DNA from: Caldithrix sp964532875
Lineage (GTDB): Bacteria > Calditrichota > Calditrichia > Calditrichales > Calditrichaceae
DNA: 23,805 nucleotides
Assembly (NCBI GenBank): GCA_964532875.1
Contig: CAZHIZ010000039.1
Span: 1 to 23,805 of the forward strand
Direction of reading: 5' to 3'
Position numbers and translations under genes: made by a program
Part shown: positions 1 to 7,065 of the stretch, in pieces
How positions within the stretch are numbered: the first letter of the stretch is position 1
How the letters are laid out: every line of letters starts with the position of its first letter
Notes under the pieces: generated by a model
What the model saw: the letters and a program-made list of their open reading frames with translations, nothing else
Database searches by the model: none
What the model was told of the DNA's origin: nothing

Positions 1-268
1 GGTGCCCGAGACGCATAGCGGCGAGGGCGGAAGGGTACAAAAAAAAGACAAAAGACAAAAGAAATCGGGTATGGCCTCTGCGGTAATCTGTGGGATCAGC
101 GCGAAAATAATTACCTACATTTTTAATTTAAAATACAGTCCAAAAGTTTGTAAGAGATTCCTTTTCCCGCTTTTCGGGCCTTTCTAAACTTTTACTTGGC
201 TTTCTCATCGATCGCTTTTAAATTCCCCCTTTAAAAGAAGAAATACGATAGATTTTGGAGTTGGGCTC
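1..268. other. Left-edge region without a supported gene
   Basis: No convincing coding region. A 61-codon frame (2-187) has no visible family and no ribosome binding site that can be judged at the window edge. An upstream gene could end here: frame 1 meets a stop at 16-18 and frame 3 at 84-86, but nothing distinguishes them. Bases 37-65 are a purine-rich stretch with a repeated AAAAGAC unit. A weak 4-bp hairpin (CCCG 166-169 / CGGG 175-178) is followed by a T-rich run and is too short to call a terminator. The segment presumably holds the promoter of the gene at 269, but I cannot place boxes. Confidence 0.5.
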
Positions 269-1642
269 ATGTTAAAACGACTCATCATTTTGTTAACACT
301 AAGCGGTTTGTTCCTCGGAATTTCAGTAACGGCCTCCTGCTCGGAGAAAATACCTCGCCGCGATACCTGGGCCGATTCGGTAAAGGTGGAATTTGTACAT
401 GCCTGGCAGGGGTACCAAAAATATGCCTGGGGCAGCGATTATCTGAAACCTTTAAGCAAAACCGGCGCCAACTGGTACAAAGTCTCTTTTGTCATGACTC
501 CGGTGGATGCCTACGATACAATGGTTTTGATGGGGCTAACCCGCGAAGCCCAACAGGCCAAAGAACTTATTCTGCAAAATCTTTCGTTTGATCACGATAT
601 TTACGTCAAAGTATTTGAATTTAACATCCGTCTCTTGGGCGGGCTGTTATCCGCTTACCAACTAAACGGGGATGTTCGCTTTTTACAACTGGCCAAGGAT
701 TTGGGGCGGCGACTGTTACCGGCCTTTGCTTCACCAACCGGAATGCCCTATCGTTACGTTAATCTTAAAACGGGGGAGAGCTCCGGCAACATCAGTAATC
801 CGGCCGAAATCGGTACGTACATCGTCGAGTTCGGTATGCTGAGCCATCTTACCGGCGATTCCGTTTTCTACCGGACGGCCAAAAAAGCGGTGCGTGCCCT
901 TTATCAACGTCGCTCATCGATCGGATTGGTCGGTACGACCATCAATGTCGATACGGGAACCTGGGTGGATAAGTCGTCCCATATCAGCGCGATGATCGAT
1001 TCCTATTACGAATACCTTCTCAAGGGATTTTTATTATTTAACGACCCTTCTCTTGGCGAAATGTGGAAGCACAGTGTGAACGCTGTAAATACCTATCTGG
1101 CGGACGAATACAATGATAATTTATGGTACGGACGGGTGAACATGGAAACGGGAAAGTTGCAGAAGCCCTGGTTCGGAGCCCTGGATGCCTTTTTCCCTGC
1201 CGTACTTTCTTTGGACGGGCAAATGGATCGGGCGAACGCCCTGTTGAATTCCTGTTTTAAAATGTGGCAAATGCAGGATGTGGAACCGGAATTGATAAAT
1301 TATCGAAAAATGCGCATTTTATCGCCGCAATATCCTTTACGCCCGGAGATCATGGAATCGACCTATTATTTGTACTATTTTACCGGAGATGAAACGTACC
1401 GCCGCATGGGGCGTATTTATTTTAAAGCCTTAAAAAAATATTGCCGTACCGATGTCGCTTATGCTGGTTTGAAAAACGTGATTAGCAAAGAAAAAAACGA
1501 CGCCATGGAAAGTTACTTTTTGGCGGAAACGTTAAAATATCTGTATTTGTTGTTTTCGGACAGGGAAAAAGTCAATTTGAGTAAGGTCGTATTTAATACG
1601 GAAGCTCACCCCATGTCCGTTTACGATCGGTTAGAGCACTGA
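269..1642 (+). CDS. Glycoside hydrolase family 47 alpha-mannosidase, exported
   Basis: This 457-residue protein is predicted to hydrolyse alpha-1,2-linked mannose from glycans outside the cytoplasm. GH47 signatures run the length of the protein: HAWQGYQKYAWG (44-55), TPVDAYDTM (77-85), VFEFNIRLLGGLLSAY (115-130), SAMIDSYYEYLLK (240-252), PLRPEIMESTYYLY (356-369), MESYFLAETLKYLYLLFSD (413-431) and FNTEAHP (442-448). By comparison with the eukaryotic enzymes, E117, D244 and E360 correspond to the active-site acids and T444 to the calcium-binding Thr of FNTEAHP. The N-terminus has a signal peptide (about 1-23) followed by Cys24; the lipobox TAS-C is imperfect, so lipid attachment is possible but unsure. 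The start has a GGAG ribosome site 10 nt upstream. The downstream VWA gene follows after 56 bp. GH47 is mainly eukaryotic, so a bacterial copy is uncommon but known. The family call is firm; the natural substrate is unknown. Confidence 0.93.
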   Translation: MLKRLIILLTLSGLFLGISVTASCSEKIPRRDTWADSVKVEFVHAWQGYQKYAWGSDYLKPLSKTGANWYKVSFVMTPVDAYDTMVLMGLTREAQQAKELILQNLSFDHDIYVKVFEFNIRLLGGLLSAYQLNGDVRFLQLAKDLGRRLLPAFASPTGMPYRYVNLKTGESSGNISNPAEIGTYIVEFGMLSHLTGDSVFYRTAKKAVRALYQRRSSIGLVGTTINVDTGTWVDKSSHISAMIDSYYEYLLKGFLLFNDPSLGEMWKHSVNAVNTYLADEYNDNLWYGRVNMETGKLQKPWFGALDAFFPAVLSLDGQMDRANALLNSCFKMWQMQDVEPELINYRKMRILSPQYPLRPEIMESTYYLYYFTGDETYRRMGRIYFKALKKYCRTDVAYAGLKNVISKEKNDAMESYFLAETLKYLYLLFSDREKVNLSKVVFNTEAHPMSVYDRLEH

Positions 1643-1698
1643 AACCGGTGCCAGGCCGCGTTGGACAAAAAGTTTATTGCTGTTAAAGGATTTAATCC

Positions 1699-3828
1699 AT
1701 GCCCGAATTGATTCGACTGAACATCCCTTTTATTGTTGTTCTGCTTCTCACTGCCGTTTCTTTTGCGCTCATTTATTTCTTTTACCGCAGAACCAATCCC
1801 GAGATTAGCCCTCAATGGAAATGGCTTTTGATTTTCCTGCGTACTACGGTGTTGTTTTTGATTTTACTCCTGTTCTTTCAACCGAGCATTCACCTTTTTT
1901 ACTATCAGAAGAAATATCCTTCCGTGGAAATTTTCGTGGACAATTCTCAGTCGATGACTATTCGTGACGGACAGAAGCCGCGCTGGCAACAGGTGCAGGA
2001 TGTGATTCGAATATTAAATGAACATTTGCGTCCGCCTTTGCCCGTTCGTTACTTTGCCTTCAATTCCCGCATGCAGGTGGTACGATCCCCTGAAAACATA
2101 AAACCATCACAGGGCGGAACTAATTTTGTGCCCGTATTGAAACGTTTGCAAAAAGATGCTCCGGAGGCCGCCTTTATCATAAGTGACGGTGTGGTGACCG
2201 AGGGCGGCCTGCCGGGCGATATGGATCTTGCGCCGCGTACAACCGTGTATGCCATTCCCGTGGGCCGGGCGCATTCGGAAAGCGATGTCTTTATTCAGGA
2301 TGCCCAATTTGCTCCCGTGGCCTATCAAAATCAGGCCCAAACCGTGGCAGTTATTGTGGCTACGAATCACTGGCCCCAAAAACAACGAGCGGTACTCACC
2401 GTTTGGGACTGGAAAAAAGCGCTGGCCCGTCAAATCATTTCTTTACCCCCGGGAAACGGCCAAATACGCGTGCCCTTAACGTATGTGCCCCAAAAACGCG
2501 GATTACAGCAACTAACCATTCGCATTTCGGGCCTTAAGGAAGATGCGAATCCTTACAACAATGTTTTCCGTTTTGTGCAAAACGTTTTAAAGAATCGCAT
2601 TCGCATTGCTTTGTTGGCTTCGGCGCCCAATTACGATGTTAAATTTTTTCGCCTGTTATTGCGTGAAAATCCCAAGTTTTCCGTGCATTGGTTTGTGGAA
2701 GACAATCAGGGACGTTTCTTGCAAAAAACGAAATTAAGCTGGTTGGACAGCAGCGACGTGTGGCTATTTGCCGAATATCCGGGTGTGCGTAGTTCTGCCG
2801 TCATGCTTGCGCGGCTGCGTGCCGTGTGGCAAAAACACCATGCCTCGCTGGCCTTAATGCTGGGAGACAACACCTATTGGCCTTCATTAAAACGCTTGTT
2901 TCCGCATTTGCCTTTTCAAACGCTGCTTTCGGCTAAAAAAGAAAAGCAAGTTAGCGCTCTCGTGCAAGAAAATGTTAAAACCAATGCTTTTACCAATCTG
3001 TTTGCCGATCGTGCTTTAAATCGCCTGTTTTGGAATCGCATTCCGCCCGTGACTAATTTCTACCACAAACTGACTTTTAGAGCAAAACACACCGATTTAG
3101 TTAAGGCTGTTTTTAACGGAACGTTTTTCCCTCTGGTCTCTTTGCAAGAGCAAGCGGGCAGCAAATTTTTACTTTTCAACGGCAGCGGTTTTTGGCGCTG
3201 GCATTTTTTAATGCAAAACGAAAGTGATGTTTCCCGCGGGTACACTCTTTTCCTCGAAAAATTAATGCGTTGGCTGGCTACCCGCCAGTCCTTTAAACCC
3301 GTGCAACTGACCGTAAATCGTCGCAGCGGCCATATCGGTCAATCATTTGATGTGACCGTACGATTGTTGGATGCGCAATTTAAGCCGGTACCCAATGCCT
3401 CGGTGCTTTTAAAAGCCCAATTGGGCCAACAGAGCTTTGAGCTTTCACCGCGTCAGACGGAACCCGGTGTGTTTCGGGCGCAATTTGTGCCGCCTGCAGC
3501 CGGAACCTATCGTTTGCAAGTGACGGGCTTTCAACAAGAAAAGGTACTGGGAAGCGATTCCCTGCAAATTGCCGTTGTGCCTGTGGACAAGGAATTTATT
3601 CATCTTTCGCCCGATACTCTGTTTTTGCAACGCCTGAGCGCGTCCGGCGGCGGTACAATGCTGCGGCCGGCAGAATTGAAGTCGTTTTTACAAAATTATT
3701 TTAAAAAGCCGCACAAAGTTTTAAAGGAAAAACGAATCGAATTGTGGTACCGTCCGGAATGGCTCATTTTGCTTATTTTGCTCATGGCCATCGAATGGGC
3801 CTTACGGAAAAAGCTGAATTTGGTTTGA
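1699..3828 (+). CDS. Membrane protein with VWA domain (BatA-like N-terminus, GATase-like middle)
   Basis: This is a 709-residue inner-membrane protein of unknown role. Two N-terminal membrane helices lie at about 9-29 and 42-62, and one C-terminal helix lies at about 686-702 before a basic tail. Between them is a large domain, probably periplasmic. A von Willebrand A fold begins right after the second helix with a complete MIDAS set: DNSQS (81-85), T141 in GGTNF, and D163 in ISDG. Residues 298-400 resemble the class I glutamine-amidotransferase-like segment that often follows VWA in this family, without a visible catalytic Cys. Residues 545-630 look like an Ig-like/carboxypeptidase-regulatory beta domain. 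The start is supported by AAAGGA about 8 nt upstream. Related proteins often sit near MoxR/BatA-D clusters; no MoxR ATPase is seen here, so the usual partner is absent locally. The architecture is confident, the function is not. Confidence 0.8.
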   Translation: MPELIRLNIPFIVVLLLTAVSFALIYFFYRRTNPEISPQWKWLLIFLRTTVLFLILLLFFQPSIHLFYYQKKYPSVEIFVDNSQSMTIRDGQKPRWQQVQDVIRILNEHLRPPLPVRYFAFNSRMQVVRSPENIKPSQGGTNFVPVLKRLQKDAPEAAFIISDGVVTEGGLPGDMDLAPRTTVYAIPVGRAHSESDVFIQDAQFAPVAYQNQAQTVAVIVATNHWPQKQRAVLTVWDWKKALARQIISLPPGNGQIRVPLTYVPQKRGLQQLTIRISGLKEDANPYNNVFRFVQNVLKNRIRIALLASAPNYDVKFFRLLLRENPKFSVHWFVEDNQGRFLQKTKLSWLDSSDVWLFAEYPGVRSSAVMLARLRAVWQKHHASLALMLGDNTYWPSLKRLFPHLPFQTLLSAKKEKQVSALVQENVKTNAFTNLFADRALNRLFWNRIPPVTNFYHKLTFRAKHTDLVKAVFNGTFFPLVSLQEQAGSKFLLFNGSGFWRWHFLMQNESDVSRGYTLFLEKLMRWLATRQSFKPVQLTVNRRSGHIGQSFDVTVRLLDAQFKPVPNASVLLKAQLGQQSFELSPRQTEPGVFRAQFVPPAAGTYRLQVTGFQQEKVLGSDSLQIAVVPVDKEFIHLSPDTLFLQRLSASGGGTMLRPAELKSFLQNYFKKPHKVLKEKRIELWYRPEWLILLILLMAIEWALRKKLNLV

Positions 3829-3920
3829 GTACCAAAATAAAGTAAGAACCAAAAGACGACGAATATGGGATTTTTCCCGATTGAAAGTTACGGGCAATTT
3901 TTACGGAACGGGCAGGGAAG

Positions 3921-4562
3921 ATGCGACTTATTGATTTAACCCATCCCATCAAAGAAGGAATGCCGGTGTACCCGGGCACACCCGCCGTACGCATCAAGGC
4001 CATACACACCTTGGGGCGGGATGGTTTTCGGGAAAAGCAACTGATTTTAACGACGCACACGGGTACACATGTGGATGCCCCCGGACATATTTTGGAAGAC
4101 GGTGTCGGTTTGGATCAAATGCCCCTGACCCGCTTTTACGGAACAGCGGTTTGCCTTGATGTGCGGGCCTTTGCGGGGCATGAAATACCGGCCACCTTTT
4201 TGGCGCAACGGCAAAAACAATGGCAAAACGTCGAGTTCCTTTTGTTGTACAGTGCGTTTGATCGCTTTTGGGGCGATGCGGCCTATTTTAAGGATTATCC
4301 CGTTTTGTCTTTGGATGCGCTGCACCTGCTACTGGAAAACAAACGCTTAAAAGGTTTGGGATTCGATACGATCTCTCCGGATGTGCTTAATAGTACGGAT
4401 TTTCCCATTCATCATGCCTTGTTGCAAGCCGGTTTACTAATTATTGAAAACTTGCGCAATTTAAAATCCGTGGCGGATCGTTATTTCCGGTTAAGTCTTT
4501 TCCCTTTACCCGTGCAACAGGCGGACGGAATGCCGGTACGAGCCGTCGCTTTTGTGGAGTAA
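3921..4562 (+). CDS. Cyclase family protein (kynurenine formamidase-like metal hydrolase)
   Basis: A 213-residue protein of the cyclase family (PF04199), which includes metal-dependent kynurenine formamidase (KynB) and isatin hydrolase. The family signature is complete: DLTHPI (5-10), GMPVYPG (13-19) and HTGTHVDAPGH (46-56). H46, H50 and D52 are expected metal ligands and H56 is also conserved. The FDTISPD stretch near 150 matches the conserved second half. No signal peptide is seen, so it should be cytosolic. Length matches KynB (about 210). A GGCAGGGAAG ribosome site precedes the ATG. The neighbours (VWA membrane protein upstream, yggS 138 bp downstream) give no tryptophan-catabolism context, so the substrate is open: amide, lactone or other cyclic compounds are equally possible. 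Confidence 0.88.
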   Translation: MRLIDLTHPIKEGMPVYPGTPAVRIKAIHTLGRDGFREKQLILTTHTGTHVDAPGHILEDGVGLDQMPLTRFYGTAVCLDVRAFAGHEIPATFLAQRQKQWQNVEFLLLYSAFDRFWGDAAYFKDYPVLSLDALHLLLENKRLKGLGFDTISPDVLNSTDFPIHHALLQAGLLIIENLRNLKSVADRYFRLSLFPLPVQQADGMPVRAVAFVE

Positions 4563-4668
4563 GTTGTTGTCCGGACGGATTTAAAAGGGGAAAGAGGGCG
4601 CAGTAAAGCGTTTAACCCTTGCTTTGATTCACAGGCAATGTCAAAATAGAGGGCATCCTGAATTGCAT

Positions 4669-4700
4669 TCTACTAATTAATTATTTAATTTCCATAATTT
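4669..4700 (+). promoter_or_regulatory. A/T-rich block directly upstream of yggS, probable promoter region
   Basis: This 32-base stretch is nearly all A and T and ends at the yggS start codon. It contains CATAAT (4693-4698) and TTAATTATTTAAT. It lies in the 138-bp gap that separates the cyclase gene from the tightly packed yggS-divIVA unit. I infer it drives that unit, but exact -35/-10 boxes cannot be fixed by eye. Confidence 0.3.
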
Positions 4701-5393
4701 ATGAAAGAAAGAATACGGAAAAATATCGAAGAGATCGAAAGACGCATTGCACAGGCCTGTGCACGCGCAGGACGGGAAAGAGGAGAAGTTACCCTGATTG
4801 CGGTGAGCAAGACCTTTCCGGCGGAAGTGGTGCGTGCGGCATACGAAGCTGGCCTTCGTATTTTCGGAGAAAATCGGCCGCAGGAATTACGGGACAAGAG
4901 CCGTATTCTGCCACAGGATATCGAATGGCATTTTATCGGCCATTTGCAAACGAACAAAATAAAGTACGTGCTGCCTGCGGCCCGTCTTATTCATTCGGTG
5001 GATTCATTGCATTTAGCACAGGCTTTGTCCGAATTCGCCGTTAAGAAAAACCGGACGGTTCCCGTTTTAATCGAAGTAAACAGCAGCGGGGAAGCCAGCA
5101 AATTCGGTTTTAAGCCGCAGGAAGTGCCGGAAGCCTTTGCAGAGATAATGCGATTGCCTCAACTGGAATTAAAGGGGTTGATGACTATCGGACCGTTGAC
5201 AGATGATGTGCAGCGTATTCGGCAGGCCTTTCGCCAAATGCACCGCTTGCAGCAATCGTTGCAAAAGGATTGGGGCAAGCAAAAAACAGCCATTTTGTCC
5301 ATGGGCATGAGCGGCGATTTTGAAATTGCCATTGAAGAGGGCAGCACACACATCCGATTGGGTACGGCCATTTTCGGAGAACGGGGGAAATAA
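4701..5393 (+). CDS. yggS: YggS/PLPBP family pyridoxal phosphate homeostasis protein
   Basis: This 230-residue protein has the YggS/YlmE fold: a non-catalytic, alanine-racemase-like barrel that binds pyridoxal 5'-phosphate and buffers PLP in the cytosol. The PLP lysine is K37 in LIAVSKTFP; FGENRPQE (55-62), WHFIGHLQTNK (76-86) and HSVDS are standard family motifs. The C-terminal MGMSGDFEIAIEEGSTHIRLG is the phosphate-binding end. Length is normal. No Shine-Dalgarno is visible: the 30 bases before the ATG are almost entirely A/T (4669-4700), unlike its neighbours, which suggests a promoter close to the gene. The divIVA gene begins one base after the stop. In Bacillus the orthologue ylmE also sits upstream of divIVA, supporting a conserved division-associated cluster. 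Confidence 0.95.
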   Translation: MKERIRKNIEEIERRIAQACARAGRERGEVTLIAVSKTFPAEVVRAAYEAGLRIFGENRPQELRDKSRILPQDIEWHFIGHLQTNKIKYVLPAARLIHSVDSLHLAQALSEFAVKKNRTVPVLIEVNSSGEASKFGFKPQEVPEAFAEIMRLPQLELKGLMTIGPLTDDVQRIRQAFRQMHRLQQSLQKDWGKQKTAILSMGMSGDFEIAIEEGSTHIRLGTAIFGERGK

Positions 5394-5394
5394 A

Positions 5395-6147
5395 TTGAAA
5401 CTTACGCCCATTGATATCAAAAAACAGGAATTTAAAAAAGCCTTACGAGGGCTCGATCCCGTGGAAGTGAAGGCCTATCTCGATTTCGTGGCGGACGAAT
5501 ACGAACAATTGCTGCGTCACAATCAGCAATTGGAAAAACAGGTGGCCTCCTACCAAACGGAATTGCGCCATTACAAGGATGTGGAAAAAACGTTGAAGCA
5601 AACGCTGTACGAGGTAAAGCAAACCTCTCAGCTTTCGAAGCAGACCTCTTTAAAAGAAGCCGAACTCATCAAACGGGAAGCGGAGATTCAGGCAAGAAAG
5701 ATGATCGAAGAGGCCAGGGCCGAGGCCGAGCGTATCCGTAAAGAAGTGGAAAGCCTGAAGCAGAAAAAGGATTCGTTTATTACGCGCTTGAAGTATTTGT
5801 TGTCTTCCCAGTTGGAATTGATCGAAATGTTGCAAATGGAAGACGAACAGTTGGATGTGATCAAAGAAAAGACCCCTTCCCAATTTAAGGGCAGTAAACG
5901 CAATACGCATGTTGTTGCCAAAGCGGCCAATGCGAAAAAAGAATTTACCACGGAAGCAAAAACTGAGGCGCCGGAAATCGTTGAAAAAGAAGAACCTGAA
6001 ATTCAAATGCCTAAATCTGAAAAAGAGAGCAAGCCCGTGCGGGAAAAAGGGGAAAAAAGCAAAAAAGAGAATGTAGCTAAAGATTTTTTTAAAGACATTT
6101 TCGGCGAAGATTTGGATGTGGACGATATTTTCAAAGATAAAAAATGA
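5395..6147 (+). CDS. divIVA: DivIVA domain cell-division protein (TTG start)
   Basis: This is a DivIVA-family coiled-coil protein that marks negatively curved membrane (septum and poles) and recruits division or envelope factors. I place the start at the TTG at 5395, not the upstream in-frame ATG at 5320. From TTG the protein begins MKLTPIDIKKQEF, the canonical DivIVA N-terminus, and a GGGGGA site (5383-5388) is 6 nt upstream. The earlier start would add 25 residues that are only the yggS 3' end read in another frame. From TTG it is 250 residues: membrane-binding N-domain (1-35, with the GLDPVEVKAYLDFVADEY pattern), coiled coil (about 35-165), then a Lys/Glu-rich, probably disordered tail ending in FFKDIFGEDLDVDDIF. 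It is coupled to yggS (1-bp gap) and ends overlapping a mini-ORF at ATGA. Confidence 0.9.
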   Translation: MKLTPIDIKKQEFKKALRGLDPVEVKAYLDFVADEYEQLLRHNQQLEKQVASYQTELRHYKDVEKTLKQTLYEVKQTSQLSKQTSLKEAELIKREAEIQARKMIEEARAEAERIRKEVESLKQKKDSFITRLKYLLSSQLELIEMLQMEDEQLDVIKEKTPSQFKGSKRNTHVVAKAANAKKEFTTEAKTEAPEIVEKEEPEIQMPKSEKESKPVREKGEKSKKENVAKDFFKDIFGEDLDVDDIFKDKK

Positions 6148-6227
6148 GTTCCGGCATAGGCCTGTCCGCGATTTTTAATGCGCTGGGCACAATAGATTTA
6201 ATCGAATATGTAGAAAAAGGAGTGTAA
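6144..6227 (+). CDS. Possible 27-residue mini-ORF overlapping the divIVA stop
   Basis: An ATG at 6144 overlaps the divIVA stop in an ATGA arrangement typical of translational coupling. The frame gives 27 residues, MSSGIGLSAIFNALG followed by TIDLIEYVEKGV, then TAA. The first half is hydrophobic and the second acidic. I recognise no family. It may be a genuine small protein, the decayed start of a lost gene (sepF/ylmG/ylmH lie in this neighbourhood in Bacillus), or chance. The only support is position and overlap, so confidence is low. Confidence 0.22.
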   Translation: MSSGIGLSAIFNALGTIDLIEYVEKGV

Positions 6228-6262
6228 ATCGCCGGGTAAAAGCATGTTTAATCGCCGGTAAA
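6227..6262 (+). repeat. Short direct repeat AATCGCCGG(G)TAAA
   Basis: Two near-identical copies, AATCGCCGGGTAAA (6227-6240) and AATCGCCGGTAAA (6250-6262), start 23 bases apart in the gap between divIVA and the lipoprotein gene. The spacing is about two helical turns, as for a tandem protein-binding site, but the biological meaning is unknown. Confidence 0.4.
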
Positions 6263-6392
6263 TTCGTGCCGGATTATGAATGAATCCGCAGCACTGAGCG
6301 GAAACTCGGGTTCCGGAACAATGTACAGGCGAATTCCGGTACGGGATTCGTTAAAATACACAAAGTGGGCAAACAGGGTATTTGTATTAGTT

Positions 6393-6399
6393 AAGGAGG
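6393..6399 (+). promoter_or_regulatory. Strong Shine-Dalgarno AAGGAGG for the lipoprotein gene
   Basis: AAGGAGG lies 6 nt before the ATG at 6406 and fixes that start over the alternative overlapping frame beginning at 6276. It is one of the two best ribosome sites in the window, suggesting high translation of the lipoprotein and, by coupling, of the punA gene. Confidence 0.7.
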
Positions 6400-6405
6400 T
6401 TAAAC

Positions 6406-7065
6406 ATGCGTCTAAGCCATATCGTTCGATTCATCGTGTTGGGGTTGTTTGTTACGACCTTATTTAATTGTTCCGGATCCCGCTACATTGCCGGGAAGAA
6501 CCCCGAGAGTCAGACATCCGTTCGCTTGAATATGACGGATGGAACGCATCGCGAAGGGATCATCATTACCGGAGATTCCACTAACTTGGTTTATGTGGAT
6601 GCCGGGACTCATGAAAAGACGACGGTAAAGCTCAAAGATATCGAAAGTATCGAGCGGATTAGCAAATATTTCGATTTCGAAGGGAACCCGATTCCCATTG
6701 ATGAGATTAAAGCCAACAAGAGCGTGAAGAATACTCTCTTGTACGGTGCGGCCGGTTTAACTCTCGGCGCCGCCGTTGGTACCGGCATCGGAATCGGTTT
6801 GTACGCTGCTAATCAACCTTTATTGGCCAATGCCAGTATTTTGATTTTCGGCGGATTAGGGGCTTACTACTTTGGGAAAAAGGGAGTGCAAAAAGATTAT
6901 GACGATGCCGCTTTTAAGGCGCGTCAAAAGCGCTATCAGGAATACAAAGAACTGCGGGCCGAAAAACGCCGGCTTGAAGAATTGCGCCGTAAAAAGGCCG
7001 AGTTGTTGAAAAAACTACAAGAGAAAAAGAGAAAAGAAAAGGAACAACAGCAACATGTTCGATAG
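6406..7065 (+). CDS. Putative lipoprotein with glycine-rich membrane segment and charged coiled-coil tail
   Basis: This 219-residue protein is not a recognised family. Its N-terminus is a lipoprotein-type signal with LFNC (19-22), so Cys22 is the likely lipid site. Residues 36-90 read as a small beta domain with a TVKLKDIESIER segment, similar in look to the RNA/ligand-binding-like beta repeats found in many exported proteins of this bacterial branch. Residues about 109-158 are hydrophobic and rich in Gly/Ala (GAAGLTLGAAVGTGIGIG), like a glycine-zipper double membrane span. Residues 163-219 are almost wholly Arg/Lys/Glu/Gln helix. The gene overlaps punA by 11 bp, implying translational coupling. 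It interrupts the otherwise conserved divIVA-ileS order. Envelope localisation is inferred; function unknown. Confidence 0.75.
   Translation: MRLSHIVRFIVLGLFVTTLFNCSGSRYIAGKNPESQTSVRLNMTDGTHREGIIITGDSTNLVYVDAGTHEKTTVKLKDIESIERISKYFDFEGNPIPIDEIKANKSVKNTLLYGAAGLTLGAAVGTGIGIGLYAANQPLLANASILIFGGLGAYYFGKKGVQKDYDDAAFKARQKRYQEYKELRAEKRRLEELRRKKAELLKKLQEKKRKEKEQQQHVR

Noticed and set aside
166..178. CCCG-CTTTT-CGGG hairpin near the left edge as terminator
   Set aside because: The stem is only 4 bp and the following T-run is interrupted.
2..187. 61-codon frame at the left edge
   Set aside because: No family resemblance, low-complexity Lys-rich start, and no ribosome site can be judged; not distinguishable from chance.
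6276..6467. 63-codon plus-strand frame before the lipoprotein
   Set aside because: Overlaps the lipoprotein start, which has a near-perfect Shine-Dalgarno and a clear signal peptide; this frame has no comparable support.
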